DNA of 64,000 nucleotides from Halobacteriovorax sp. JY17 (GCF_002753895.1 NZ_NJER01000003.1:186001-250000), one strand, 5' to 3'. Numbered from the stretch's first letter, positions 52,230-61,458 are shown. Numbers and translations are program-made. Notes: generated from the letters alone by a model not told the origin.

Positions 52230-53093
52230 TTAAATAGTTCTTAGGTATTTTGCAAGTTTCTTAATCTTAGAATCTTCAATTGTAGCTTCTCTTTTTACTA
52301 TATAAACACTTCTCTTAACGGTCTTCATTTTAGCTGGTAGGTTCTTCTTCGTAAGCTGATATTCATCTTTCACAATTTCATTGTGCAGTTTTGCGACAAA
52401 CTTTGGAAGAAAGACAGCGCAATGCCCCTGCCTTGCGAGAGAGATAGCTGTCTCCATCAAGTCTACTCTAAATTTTATAATTCTCTTGAACTTTTCATCA
52501 GGCCAACTATCAAGTCCCTTAACTCCTGTAGGCGCTCCTTCAATAGGTATTGATGGCGCAGCAAATGGAATATTTAAAATATCAATTCCTTTGAAAGATC
52601 CTTTTTTGACATAAGCATCCATCTCTATTTCTGTAACTTTTAAGTGCTCAATCCCAGGAAAAGGAATAGGCTCATAAGTAATAGCAACATCAATTTCTCT
52701 AGAAAGAAGGGCCCTTTCTAATTTACCTGGAATTAATTCATGAAAGTCTAATTCCATCTCGGAGAATACTGGTTCAAAAACTTTAGCGAAGTATGTTGTG
52801 AACACTTCAAATGAGCCAATTCGTAAAATTTTACTACCGCTTTCATTTTCTTCAGATAATAAGTTCTCAAGACTTGAAATAAACGAGGGGATTTTCTTAG
52901 CAAATTCATGCCCCTTGTCAGTAAAAGAAATCCCTCTTCCCGACTGAGTAAAGAGCTTAAAGTTCAACTCAAACTCGAGTGTAGACATTGATTTTGAAAG
53001 GCCAGAATGAGAGATCCCAAGCAATTCAGACGCTTTTCTTATGTTTCCGGTTTGATAAATTGTAATAAATTGCTTCAGCCTATTGGTTTCCAT
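52230..53093 (-). CDS. LysR-family transcriptional regulator
   Basis: The 287-residue protein begins with the LysR winged HTH (METNRLKQFITIYQTGNIRKASELLGIS in parts, helix-turn-helix about 17-37) and has a periplasmic-binding-like effector domain beginning around residue 90 (ILRIGSFE). It is divergent from the secreted-protein/nitroreductase pair that starts 81 bases away, which it probably controls. Confidence 0.9.
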   Translation of the reverse strand: METNRLKQFITIYQTGNIRKASELLGISHSGLSKSMSTLEFELNFKLFTQSGRGISFTDKGHEFAKKIPSFISSLENLLSEENESGSKILRIGSFEVFTTYFAKVFEPVFSEMELDFHELIPGKLERALLSREIDVAITYEPIPFPGIEHLKVTEIEMDAYVKKGSFKGIDILNIPFAAPSIPIEGAPTGVKGLDSWPDEKFKRIIKFRVDLMETAISLARQGHCAVFLPKFVAKLHNEIVKDEYQLTKKNLPAKMKTVKRSVYIVKREATIEDSKIKKLAKYLRTI

Positions 53094-53174
53094 ATGGAAC
53101 CAATAATTGAATATTAATCACTTTTAGTCAATAAGCCATAGTGATAGTTTCAATATTCATCACAAGGAGGAAAT

Positions 53175-53894
53175 ATGAAGATGACCATTTTAAAGATTGC
53201 TATAATTACGGCCCTTATTCCTGTAAATAGCGTTCACTCTCTAGAAATTGCCAAAAGAGATGGTGCTTCAGACACTTATAAAAGTTGCTCACTTACAGAA
53301 GACAGCAGAACACTATTTTTAAATAGAAATTTAAAAGAAACAACTCACTTAGAAGTCCCCGCAGAAGAAATATTATCTAAAAGTAATAATGCTCTTAATA
53401 ATAGAGGTCCTATTCGCTACAGATGGTTAAGTAATCAGGAAAATTACTTTGTAAATGGAGAAAGATTCTACGCCTTTGGATATGAAACGATCAACAACGA
53501 TTCTACAGCCTCAAAGGAGCTCATCACAATAATTGATGAAGTTTGTGAGAGAGACTTAAGAGAATTTAAAATATTTGGTAACTTTATATTTAATTTAAGA
53601 ATAGGAAGTAAATTATTTAGGGATATTGTTAACATAGATCTTATTAGAGATCCTTTAAATAAATATCCCACTATTCGTGGAAGCTATTCTGTTCCCAGCT
53701 CTTTTACAGCTAAAGTTTTTGATTTGAAGTATGACAGTGGAAGCTTCTCATTTAAAATTAGAGTTCTTGAAGGGGATGATGATTATATAGCCTTATTCAA
53801 GGGAGATTTTACAGACACTAATAACCTAGAAGGTAGAGCGTTCATTCTCCCTGAAGGTAAAGAGCTTGGAAGTTTTAGCGGAGTGAGAAATTAA
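53175..53894 (+). CDS. Exported protein of unknown function
   Basis: The 239-residue product has a signal peptide ending VHS (about residue 23) and a strong AGGAGG site. The mature part is beta-rich, with two cysteines that could pair (KSCSLT and EVCERD). The C-terminal ~80 residues (YPTIRGSYSVPSSF...GDFTDTNNLEG) look like a small beta domain. It starts one gene upstream of a nitroreductase (one-base gap between stop and next ATG), opposite a LysR regulator. No family recognised. Confidence 0.7.
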   Translation: MKMTILKIAIITALIPVNSVHSLEIAKRDGASDTYKSCSLTEDSRTLFLNRNLKETTHLEVPAEEILSKSNNALNNRGPIRYRWLSNQENYFVNGERFYAFGYETINNDSTASKELITIIDEVCERDLREFKIFGNFIFNLRIGSKLFRDIVNIDLIRDPLNKYPTIRGSYSVPSSFTAKVFDLKYDSGSFSFKIRVLEGDDDYIALFKGDFTDTNNLEGRAFILPEGKELGSFSGVRN

Positions 53895-53895
53895 A

Positions 53896-54711
53896 ATGGA
53901 AAATATTTATGAACATATTCTTTCTCATAAATCGATACGAAAGTATAAAGAGAAAGAAGTTTCTGATGAGATCCTAAATAAAGTAATCACAGCGGGAACA
54001 AGGGCCTCCTCTTCTGGTAATATGCAACCATACTCTATTATCATTACTAGAGACAAGAAGCAGAGGAAGAAGCTCTTCCCTCTGCATTTTGAACAAACAA
54101 TGGTTCTCGAAGCCCCTGTACTTCTCACCTTCTGTGCTGACTTTAACAGAATGCGCATTTGGCTTAAACAAAGTGATGCTCCAGAAAACTTTGATAACTT
54201 TATGAGCTTTCTAATCGGAATGATTGATGCAACACTAGCGTCCCAAAATGTTGCTCTGGCGGCCGAGGCAGAAGGACTTGGCATTTGCTATATGGGAACC
54301 ACTCTAGCTTCCAACGGAGAAATTTCAAAAGTATTAGAACTTCCTGAACACGTAGTTCCCGTTGTTGGTTTTTCCCTTGGTTATCCAGACGAAGAAGTCG
54401 CGGCGCGAGACCGACTCCCTCTTGAGGCAATTATACATCGAGAAAAATATCAAAACTATACAGAAGAGAACATACGAGAAATTTACAAGAAAAAAGAAGT
54501 GGATGGAATGAAGAGATACCTATCTCACCCTGATCTTAGGAAACTCATTGAAGAGTCTGATGTTTCAAATCTTGCACAAGTTTATACAAAGATAAAGTAT
54601 ACCAAAGAATCTCACCTTAAATACTCAGCTGATGTCTTAGAATGTTTAAAGAATCAAGGTTTTCTAAATAATATAAAGAGTGAAGATACAACAATCATAC
54701 TCAAGCAGTAG
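53896..54711 (+). CDS. Nitroreductase-family FMN oxidoreductase (NfsA-like)
   Basis: The 271-residue protein begins HKSIRKYKEKEVSDEILNKVI with the family's RSIR-type FMN contact, then TRASSSGNMQPYSIIIT (about 35-51) and a GLGICYMGT segment (about 130-138). Length and sequence fit the NfsA/FRP group of NAD(P)H-dependent flavin/nitro reductases. It follows an exported protein by one base. The last 58 bases overlap the convergent antiporter gene. Confidence 0.88.
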   Translation: MENIYEHILSHKSIRKYKEKEVSDEILNKVITAGTRASSSGNMQPYSIIITRDKKQRKKLFPLHFEQTMVLEAPVLLTFCADFNRMRIWLKQSDAPENFDNFMSFLIGMIDATLASQNVALAAEAEGLGICYMGTTLASNGEISKVLELPEHVVPVVGFSLGYPDEEVAARDRLPLEAIIHREKYQNYTEENIREIYKKKEVDGMKRYLSHPDLRKLIEESDVSNLAQVYTKIKYTKESHLKYSADVLECLKNQGFLNNIKSEDTTIILKQ

Positions 54712-55949
54712 TAGGAATTACTAATGATTTCTATAGGAGTTAGCTTAAAGCTAGCTCCTAACAGTAGTGCCTGGGCCCCGTAAGGAAGAAGTCCTTGTGT
54801 AATACATGAAAAGATATCTAGCAAACTCGCAGACCGCTTTGCGGAAATACTGCCCGCGATTGCCAACTTCTTTGCGATCGGACCGACAACAATAATTGAA
54901 ACAGTATTATTAGCAACACAGAGATTTGTTAACGAGACCAAGAGAGATATACCTAATTGATCGGCAATATACTTATTCCACTTCCCAATTCTCATTGTCG
55001 CTCTTTGAATCCCTCTTGAAATGAACTCAAGCCCTCCACCGACTTTTATAAATTCAGAAAGCCCTCCAATTAATAGAGAAAGTAGAAATATTTCTTGCAT
55101 ACTACTAAAGCCTTTATAAATATCCTTTGTAAATGCTAAGAATGAATAATCACCAAGAAGCCCAATCCCTCCGGCCAAGAAAATTCCCGTAAGAAGAACA
55201 ATAAAAACATTTACTCCTAAAATAGCGAGAATCAATATAGAAAAATAAGGAAGTGCCAGTAAGAGATCAAAAGATTTTACTTCTACAGCCTGTGGGGCTG
55301 GAGTAAGAAAAACTAGTAAGAAAATCGTAATTGCTGCTGTTACTAATGAAATTTTAAAATTTTCTTTGAACTTATCTTTCATATTACAACCCTGCGAGCG
55401 AGTCGCGGCAATTGTTGTATCAGAAATGATAGAGAGATTATCTCCAAACATTGCTCCCGAAAGAACTGCTCCGGCCATAACTGACATATCAATGCCCGTC
55501 TTGCTTGAAACTGCATACGCAATAGGAGCAACTGCTCCAATAGTTCCCATTGAAGTTCCCATTGCAGTAGCAATCACTCCGGATATGATAAAGAAGCCAG
55601 GGAGGAGAAAGCTTGAAGGAATGAGAGAAAGTCCTGCGTTTACCACAGCATCAACACCACCACTTGCACTAGCAACAGTAGAAAAGGCACCTGCAAGTAA
55701 GTAGATTAGACACATTGTTATAATATTTGAATGACCCATTCCTCGAACGAAGGTTTCAACAGATTCATTCATACGCATCTTGCTTAAAAAGAAGGCCAAG
55801 ATGATAGCAGGAATAATCGCTATAGGAGCCGGCACCTGATAAAAAGCATAACTAGTACCAATAGATTCAAAGTAAATTCCACTACCAAGGAAAACTAAAA
55901 CAAATAGTAGAAGTGGTAAAATAGATAATTTTTCAGTCTTTGCATTCAC
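54654..55949 (-). CDS. Na+/H+ antiporter, NhaC-type
   Basis: The 431-residue inner-membrane protein has about eleven hydrophobic segments. GVDAVVNAGLSLIPSS, SGVIATAMGTSMGTIGAVAPIA and SGAMFGDNLSIISDTTIAA (each shown in part) are typical of the NhaC family. It exchanges Na+ for H+, in keeping with a marine or saline habitat. Its C-terminus overlaps the nitroreductase gene by 58 bases, an unusually long convergent overlap. Confidence 0.88.
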   Translation of the reverse strand: MNAKTEKLSILPLLLFVLVFLGSGIYFESIGTSYAFYQVPAPIAIIPAIILAFFLSKMRMNESVETFVRGMGHSNIITMCLIYLLAGAFSTVASASGGVDAVVNAGLSLIPSSFLLPGFFIISGVIATAMGTSMGTIGAVAPIAYAVSSKTGIDMSVMAGAVLSGAMFGDNLSIISDTTIAATRSQGCNMKDKFKENFKISLVTAAITIFLLVFLTPAPQAVEVKSFDLLLALPYFSILILAILGVNVFIVLLTGIFLAGGIGLLGDYSFLAFTKDIYKGFSSMQEIFLLSLLIGGLSEFIKVGGGLEFISRGIQRATMRIGKWNKYIADQLGISLLVSLTNLCVANNTVSIIVVGPIAKKLAIAGSISAKRSASLLDIFSCITQGLLPYGAQALLLGASFKLTPIEIISNSYYCLSMIVVSSLFILFRKP

Positions 55950-55952
55950 TCT

Positions 55953-56507
55953 TTATTTCTCTCTTATAGGCTTCATTAAGTATTTTCTGCTCTTCGCTTT
56001 TTCCATCAACTTATTATAGAAGTCTTCACCTCTAAGCAAGTCTTTCTCTAATATTGATTTATCAAATCTTAAATTATTCAATTCATCGGCAACGTGAAAC
56101 TCAGAGGATATTTTTCTTTCTAATTCTTTTATATCTTTTTCAGTTTCTAGATTCTCTTCTCTCTGTCTAAAAACATCTAGCCCTAATTGGTGAGCAACTT
56201 TAAATCTATCTTCGTCTTTAAAAGAACTACACTGTCCTAGATAAGTGGCCCCTCGTCTCCCCTCATTAAAACCTCCATATCTTGTACAAAAGAGTTTCAA
56301 TCCCTCATTTCGACCAGAGACATACTCTTTATTATCCGGTGCTTCAGTACATTTTAAAGCGTGCTGTAAAAAGTACGTACTTCTCCTTCCTTCTTCACCG
56401 TCCTTCACTCCTTGATCATACCAATTTAAGGACGAGCAATCCTTCTTTGAAACACTAGAACAGGACTGGACGAGTAAAATCATCAGTAAAGATAAATATC
56501 TAAACAT
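55953..56507 (-). CDS. DUF2799-family lipoprotein
   Basis: The 184-residue product has lipobox VQSC (Cys16). Residues ~28-90 show the DUF2799 pattern: LNWYDQGVKDGEEGR, HALKC, YVSGRNEGLKLFC, NEGRRGATYLGQC, with repeated G-x2-G and Cys. The C-terminal 70 residues form a charged coiled-coil-like helix. Function is unknown for the family. It is four bases upstream of the antiporter gene in the same direction. Confidence 0.78.
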   Translation of the reverse strand: MFRYLSLLMILLVQSCSSVSKKDCSSLNWYDQGVKDGEEGRRSTYFLQHALKCTEAPDNKEYVSGRNEGLKLFCTRYGGFNEGRRGATYLGQCSSFKDEDRFKVAHQLGLDVFRQREENLETEKDIKELERKISSEFHVADELNNLRFDKSILEKDLLRGEDFYNKLMEKAKSRKYLMKPIREK

Positions 56508-56564
56508 AGGGTCTCCAAAATTAAGAAATTTAGATACTTATCGGATTATTTCAACAAAACTAAA

Positions 56565-56978
56565 CTAACTCTTTTGAAGTTTATCCTGAAGAGTTTTAAC
56601 GGCTAAATCACTTGTCCAATCATTGCCAAGACACTTAAAGTCCGTGGAATCTGGATCAACATCTAGCCCCGAGAGATAGTCTCTATCACAGACAAAGAAT
56701 TGCTTTCGATAAGGTAGAATAAACTCATCACTTTTTAGAAACTCTAAGGCCTCTTCCTTAGTTGAAAACCACTTCTTCCACTGAGCACTCCACCTTGGAG
56801 GATTTACAAGATCAGCTAACTCATAGGAGTCCTTTAAATCTTTCCAAGAATTATAACCAGCACTCTCAGCGATAATCTTAAATGCTTCTTTAAGGGCTAT
56901 CTCTTCCCCTTTAGACTTCTTCGCTTTTTGTAATAGCTTTGCTTTAATTTTTAATGAATCTACACTGGACTTTGACAT
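56565..56978 (-). CDS. Small cytoplasmic protein with glyoxalase-related N-terminal motif
   Basis: In 137 residues, the N-terminal part LKIKAKLLQKAKKSKGEEIALKEAFKIIAESAGYNSW (in parts, 9-45) matches the short helical motif (…Q-A-K-x-L-R…A-L-E-x-I-A-x-x-x-G-Y-x-x-W) found in glyoxalase-related domain proteins of unknown role. The rest contains WSAQWKKWFSTKEEAL and one or two cysteines. No signal sequence. Monocistronic. Confidence 0.6.
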   Translation of the reverse strand: MSKSSVDSLKIKAKLLQKAKKSKGEEIALKEAFKIIAESAGYNSWKDLKDSYELADLVNPPRWSAQWKKWFSTKEEALEFLKSDEFILPYRKQFFVCDRDYLSGLDVDPDSTDFKCLGNDWTSDLAVKTLQDKLQKS

Positions 56979-57075
56979 TACACTTTCTCCTCTGGTTATT
57001 GTTACCTTGTCCGTTATTGGTAACCAAAAGATTAAATGTAAAAAATTTGAATTGAAGTGAGGTACTCTTTTTAAC

Positions 57076-57125
57076 GGTTAGGCGTCTTCAAAGCCTAAAC
57101 CAACTATAACCTAAACAGATAGTTG
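57076..57125. promoter_or_regulatory. Two nested/adjacent hairpins in an intergenic gap
   Basis: GGTTAGGC/GCCTAAACC (57076-57101) and CAACTAT/ATAGTTG (57101-57125) are neighbouring stems that share a base; the second stem's loop repeats AACCTAAAC of the first stem, so the two could be alternative structures. No U-run follows on either strand. Lies downstream of the DUF1428 gene. Confidence 0.35.
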
Positions 57126-57148
57126 ATTCAAGCCCGAATTTATAACTA

Positions 57149-57523
57149 CTACGAATCAGATTTTTCAAAACTTACAAGGTTCTTAAATCCACCCCACATC
57201 ATTCTCTTTCCGTCGAATGGCATCTCTTCATTTTCCATGTCCAACATTCTCTTATCACTCATAACCTTTTCAAGAACTTCATCTCTGTGCTCTCTTGATT
57301 CGTAAGTAATCCAAGAAAAGACAACTACCTCATCTTTCTCTAAGTTAACACTTTGTGGAAAAGAAGTTTCCTCACCTGATTCCACATCGTCAGAAACACT
57401 TTCAATATATGAAAGAGCTCCATACTCCATCCAAATCTTTCCGGCCTTCTCAGATATTTTTCTGTAGGCTTCTATATTCTTACTTGGAACAGGGGCAACA
57501 AACCCATCAACATAATTTCCCAT
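57149..57523 (-). CDS. DUF1428-family protein
   Basis: The 124-residue protein fits DUF1428 throughout: NYVDGFVAPVPSKN, the SVSDDVESG segment, EVVVFSWITYESREHRDEV and MPFDGKRMMWGGFKNL (each in part). The family has a ferredoxin-like dimeric fold and unknown function. Its ATG overlaps the stop of the beta-lactamase-fold gene by one base (TAATG), so the genes are coupled. Confidence 0.88.
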   Translation of the reverse strand: MGNYVDGFVAPVPSKNIEAYRKISEKAGKIWMEYGALSYIESVSDDVESGEETSFPQSVNLEKDEVVVFSWITYESREHRDEVLEKVMSDKRMLDMENEEMPFDGKRMMWGGFKNLVSFEKSDS

Positions 57524-59094
57524 TACTTCTTTCCTTTCTTATTTAAAAGATATTCTAAACTTCCCTCTGTGACGGAGAAGAAATAGTCTTGATTTAATGC
57601 CTTTTTAGTATTGTTTTGACCAAAGATAAAGCAAAATGATTTATCATTCTTCTCTAGCAGGTAATTCATTGTGATCACTCCAGGCTCACTTCCACCTTTG
57701 TAGCCTGCATATGTTGCTCCATCCTTAGAAACAAAGGGAGTGTTATAAGCAAGAATTTTTCTAACTTCCTCACTCTCTCTCTTATTTAAGACTTCAAATA
57801 AATTACACATTTCATTTGCGCTAGAGAACCATTCAATTTTATCAATATAAAGAGGGTTATTCCCCCATTTTTGAATAGCTTTAATAAATTCCTCATAAGG
57901 TTTATTAGATAAGCTCTTTAACATTTCCAACTTTTCTTCTCGAGAAGATGATTCATACTTCTTCGCATCTGCAGGTTTAAAGAAAGCGCGTGTTCTAAAC
58001 ATTTCCATCGTTGAAAGAAAAGGGGAATTACCACTATGAACAACTCCTAAGCGCTTTAATAATTTCTCAACAACTTCTCTTCCAACAAATTGAAGAAGGT
58101 GGTCTGTTGCCGTATTATCAGAAATCTCTATCATTTTCCTAGCAAAGAAAAATAATGTCCGCTTTTCGCCGGCCTTTAGATTTTGCATTTCCCCAGATGG
58201 AAGAGACTTAAACTCCTCTTTAATCTCTAAGAGATCGTCCCAGCTTGCTTCTCCCTTGGAAATTTTCTCATCTAAGGCGAGGAGGATATAGAGCTTAAAA
58301 GCAGACCCAAGAGCAAAGGGTTGATTTAAATTTCTTGAAATTATCTCTTTTCCACCTAACTCTTTAAATAAGATCTGCGTATCTCCAGGCATATTTTCAA
58401 GTAGCTTCTTTAACTGAGTAGTGCTTTCTATTTTAACTTTTGGAAGATTAACACCCTTATAAAGTAGTCCTATTATTTTATAATTCTTAGGATCTATACT
58501 GATTGTAAATTTAAGATCAGATCTATGCATTGTTATGAAAGTTCCAGAAAACTCATCTATAACACTTAAATCAACGCTCTTACACTCACCGTGCTCTTTT
58601 AAAATATTAGAAAAAATAGACTTAACCGTTTCCTCGGAAACGGCCTCTATGAAAGATTTATCAAAATTCTTCTCATAGTTTAGCTCTGCACCTTTCTTTA
58701 AAGAAGAGCAGACATAATCAACTTTCTCTTCAAGCTTTCTAGAGCTTGTTTCAACATTATCTACCCAAAGGCCTGTAATTTCTTTTTTTCCATTAATAAA
58801 GAGCTTTAATCGAATCATAGCTCTTTCAGACTGAAGATTTACAAAGAAACTCTTATCACTATCTTTTTCAAAGCGAGAGCTTTTGCATTTTCCAAAACGC
58901 TTTCTAAGTCCTTTAAAGAAAGTATTATTTTTTTCAACATCAATAGTTTCTCTAAAGTAGTTCGAGAAATACTTTGAGTATTCCACCTTAGGAAGATCTT
59001 CATTTAAATTTCCACAAAGAAGTGTTGAAATCTCGCTCGAAGCGAAGACCTGAATTCTTAGTAAAACTACTATTAGTAAAATCATGACTTTCAC
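57523..59094 (-). CDS. Exported class A beta-lactamase-fold serine hydrolase with duplicated N-terminal modules
   Basis: The 523-residue protein has a signal peptide ending near Ser19-Ser20, then two similar ~80-residue modules (about 35-112 and 140-215), each ending in an ITGLW/IIGLLY-type strand and containing a GKC/GEC-K-S-pattern, then a beta-lactamase fold: S264-A-F-K267 (SxxK), S325-D-N327 (SDN) and K466-G-G (KTG-like). Class A-like catalytic elements are present, though the K[T/S]G threonine is Gly. It may be a penicillin-binding or other serine hydrolase rather than a true beta-lactamase. It overlaps the YkgJ gene by four bases. Confidence 0.78.
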   Translation of the reverse strand: MKVMILLIVVLLRIQVFASSEISTLLCGNLNEDLPKVEYSKYFSNYFRETIDVEKNNTFFKGLRKRFGKCKSSRFEKDSDKSFFVNLQSERAMIRLKLFINGKKEITGLWVDNVETSSRKLEEKVDYVCSSLKKGAELNYEKNFDKSFIEAVSEETVKSIFSNILKEHGECKSVDLSVIDEFSGTFITMHRSDLKFTISIDPKNYKIIGLLYKGVNLPKVKIESTTQLKKLLENMPGDTQILFKELGGKEIISRNLNQPFALGSAFKLYILLALDEKISKGEASWDDLLEIKEEFKSLPSGEMQNLKAGEKRTLFFFARKMIEISDNTATDHLLQFVGREVVEKLLKRLGVVHSGNSPFLSTMEMFRTRAFFKPADAKKYESSSREEKLEMLKSLSNKPYEEFIKAIQKWGNNPLYIDKIEWFSSANEMCNLFEVLNKRESEEVRKILAYNTPFVSKDGATYAGYKGGSEPGVITMNYLLEKNDKSFCFIFGQNNTKKALNQDYFFSVTEGSLEYLLNKKGKK

Positions 59095-59699
59095 AATTGC
59101 TCCTTCACTGCTTCACTTAGTCTTAATAATGCTACAGGCATAGGAAGCTTATCCCAATCAAGCCCCAGTTCTTTTTTTAAGTATTCATTTGCAACTTCTT
59201 CCATTGCCTCATTTTTTTCTTCTCTTATTTTCAAAGTCTTTAAGTCCGAAGCACAATCGCTTCCCTCGCTCGCACCAGGAGATCTTGCATTAAAACCTAG
59301 GCAACCATAAGGTTTCCATTCTGGCGCGATAGAGCACCCCTTTGGTCCCTTATTATAAAAAGGACACGTATAAGTTCTTCTAAAAGAACTTCCAAATCCT
59401 GTCTGGATTTCATAATCTAGTCTATTATTTCTTACGACTTCTTTAAGTTCTGTAATAAGCTCTTCATTCCATCTGTTTTCATTATTCAAATACAGATAAA
59501 GCTCCAAGGTTTGAATAGCATCTGTTTGCATAGAATTTGATACAAATGTGCAACAAAGCCCTGAGCATGAAAAACAATTTACACCTTCTTTAAGAAGACT
59601 CTTCATATTTTCATTCAGCACGGCTCTCCTCTCTTGAGAGCCTGCAATGTCACCTCTACTTAAGAGGTTATTGTATAATTTTTCTGCTTTTTCATTCAT
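59091..59699 (-). CDS. YkgJ-family cysteine-cluster protein
   Basis: The 202-residue cytoplasmic protein has C42-x2-C45-x3-CC50 (CFSCSGLCC) and later cysteines in CPFYNKGPKGCS and YGCLGF, the arrangement of the YkgJ/zinc- or iron-chelating CxxCxxCC family. Its function is not known; metal or Fe-S binding is inferred. It overlaps the start of the beta-lactamase-fold gene by four bases and forms the first gene of a three-gene operon ending with the DUF1428 gene. Confidence 0.8.
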   Translation of the reverse strand: MNEKAEKLYNNLLSRGDIAGSQERRAVLNENMKSLLKEGVNCFSCSGLCCTFVSNSMQTDAIQTLELYLYLNNENRWNEELITELKEVVRNNRLDYEIQTGFGSSFRRTYTCPFYNKGPKGCSIAPEWKPYGCLGFNARSPGASEGSDCASDLKTLKIREEKNEAMEEVANEYLKKELGLDWDKLPMPVALLRLSEAVKEQL

Positions 59700-59810
59700 G
59701 GGAGAGATTTATCTAAATAATGATGATATGTTAACTATTATCGATCAAAATGAAGATATTATAGAGACCAATAGCTCAATATTATTGAATAGTTACAGGT
59801 AGTTAATTAG

Positions 59811-60053
59811 ATGAGTATAAAAGAAATTGTTTTTAGCATGCTTGCAGTAATGATAATCGTTTTCGCAGTTTTTCCTTTCTATAGAAAGAGAGAAGTGAAG
59901 ACTAATAATTTAGAGGTTAAGTACTTTGATGCTCTCAAAGAAAATGCTTCAAATGTTGATGACCTTGGATTGAAATACTACTTAAATTTAGGAATGAATC
60001 AAGAGAGTGCTTTGAAATCAATTGAAAGCGATAAGGCCCACACCAGAGTGTAG
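59811..60053 (+). CDS. Small membrane-anchored protein, unknown
   Basis: The 80-residue protein has one N-terminal membrane segment (IVFSMLAVMIIVFAVFPFY) and a soluble part with the repeat-like phrases LGLKYYLNLGM and ESALKSIES. No recognisable domain. Its end lies in a hairpin shared with the convergent YceI gene. Confidence 0.6.
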   Translation: MSIKEIVFSMLAVMIIVFAVFPFYRKREVKTNNLEVKYFDALKENASNVDDLGLKYYLNLGMNQESALKSIESDKAHTRV

Positions 60054-60056
60054 GCC
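60035..60056. terminator. Hairpin between the small membrane protein and YceI genes
   Basis: GGCC-C-ACAC and GTGT-A-GGCC pair with one mismatch around CAGA. The T-run after it is weak (GTTTCATTT), but its position after two convergent stops suggests a terminator. Confidence 0.5.
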
Positions 60057-60063
60057 GTTTCAT

Positions 60064-60642
60064 TTATTTCGCGCTTAGCTTTACTGTTAAATTTACATCA
60101 TCATGAATTAGTTTATCTCCAAGATCTTGAAAGAAAGACCCTGATTTGTATTTAATATCATAGTGAGCTCTATTGAACTTAATTTCTGCTGTTGCATTAG
60201 CTGTCTTATCTTTACGCTCTACATTTGCTTTAAACATAATTGGCTTTGTAATCCCTTTAATTGTTAGATCTCCCTCAACATCAAAGTGCCCACCTTTACC
60301 AAGTCTTGCTGACTTAATAACAAGCTTCGCTGTTTTAAATTTAGATGTTGAAAAGAAATCATCACTATTAAGATGATTTACTAATTTCTTATTGTATTCA
60401 GGGTTATCGATATCTTCACAAGTGATACTTGTCATATCAATTACAAATTCTCCTCCAACTAAATCTCCTGATTTAAAATTAAGGCTACCTGACTTAATAG
60501 AAACTTTTCCATTGTGTGCCCCTGTAACTTTTGTAGCTTTCCAGTCAAGCGTTGAAGTTTTTGTATCTACCTTTAAATTTTGATCTGCTGCAAATACAGA
60601 GAATGTACATAGAGCAAGAATTAGAGTCATAATTTTTTTCAT
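60064..60642 (-). CDS. YceI-family exported protein
   Basis: The 192-residue product has a signal peptide (MKKIMTLILALCTFSVFA) and the YceI lipocalin-like fold: DTKTSTLDWKATKVTGAHNG, FVIDMTSITCEDI, HLNSDDFFSTSKF, DLTIKGITKP. Family members bind polyisoprenoids or small hydrophobic ligands in the periplasm. It is monocistronic with a clear AGGAG-type site upstream of the ATG. Specific ligand unknown. Confidence 0.92.
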   Translation of the reverse strand: MKKIMTLILALCTFSVFAADQNLKVDTKTSTLDWKATKVTGAHNGKVSIKSGSLNFKSGDLVGGEFVIDMTSITCEDIDNPEYNKKLVNHLNSDDFFSTSKFKTAKLVIKSARLGKGGHFDVEGDLTIKGITKPIMFKANVERKDKTANATAEIKFNRAHYDIKYKSGSFFQDLGDKLIHDDVNLTVKLSAK

Positions 60643-60799
60643 TTTTTTCTCCTTAAAAAATATTTCAAAATTCTAGATTTATTTTTAATGGAGAACAAGC
60701 CTTTTAGAATAAGTTTGCAAAGACATGACAAAAACCTCAAATAAATAGAAAATTTAAATTTAATTGGTATAATTAGAGTGTTCGTAATATGAGGAACTT

Positions 60800-61435
60800 A
60801 TGCAAACTCTCCTATGTTATTTAGTATTTCTCCTATTAAAAATCGTTAAGCTCACCTACCGATTTGAATATAGAGACGAATATGTAATTAATGACGCAAC
60901 GAAGGGAAGCTCTTACATCCTTGCAATTTGGCATCAGAATATTTTGTCCTCGATCTTGGCCCACACAAATAGAAGATTCTCTATGATTATCAGCCCATCA
61001 AAAGATGGTGAATATGTAGCTAAAGTCTGTGAACTCTTTGGTCATGAACCTATAAGAGGTAGTTCATCCAAAGGTGGAGTTAGGGCGCTTATCAATTCAA
61101 TTCGATCTTTAAAGGCAGGAATCCCTAGTGCTGTCGCTATCGATGGTCCACGGGGCCCTCTCTACAATATAAAACCGGGTGTATTTGAAATGGCCAAAAA
61201 GGCTCAAGTTCCAATTATCCCCATGACAGTAAGTCCTGCAAAATTTTGGACTTTCAATAAGGCCTGGGACAAATTCAGGTTACCGAAGCCATTTACAAAA
61301 ATAATTATTCACTATGGCAAACCAATCTTTATAAGTGAATCAATGACTAAAGAAGATATAGCAACCTATACCAATAAACTTAGCCTTGACCTTGTAAACA
61401 CAGAGGAAAAGTTGTCACCAACTTTGCTTCGATGA
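60800..61435 (+). CDS. DUF374 lysophospholipid acyltransferase-like protein
   Basis: The 211-residue protein starts with a hydrophobic anchor and contains IWHQNILSSIL (about 45-55), SPSKDGEYVAKVCE, RGSSSKGGVRAL, AIDGPRGPLYNIKPG (about 114-128) and VPIIPMTVS, the pattern of the DUF374 group related to lipid A and 1-acylglycerol-phosphate acyltransferases. A role in acylating lipid A precursors or phospholipids at the inner membrane is inferred. GAGGAA precedes the start. It heads a unit with DUF2288 and DUF1499-like genes (24 and 3 base gaps). Confidence 0.85.
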   Translation: MQTLLCYLVFLLLKIVKLTYRFEYRDEYVINDATKGSSYILAIWHQNILSSILAHTNRRFSMIISPSKDGEYVAKVCELFGHEPIRGSSSKGGVRALINSIRSLKAGIPSAVAIDGPRGPLYNIKPGVFEMAKKAQVPIIPMTVSPAKFWTFNKAWDKFRLPKPFTKIIIHYGKPIFISESMTKEDIATYTNKLSLDLVNTEEKLSPTLLR

Positions 61436-61458
61436 CAGTGATGGAGTATTCTTAAAGA

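Noticed and set aside
53925-54284. 119-codon minus-strand frame inside the nitroreductase
   Set aside because: Antisense shadow; the plus-strand reading has clear nitroreductase motifs.
55366-55704. 112-codon plus-strand frame inside the antiporter gene
   Set aside because: It is the complement of a strongly conserved NhaC-type membrane protein and has Pro/Ala-rich shadow composition.
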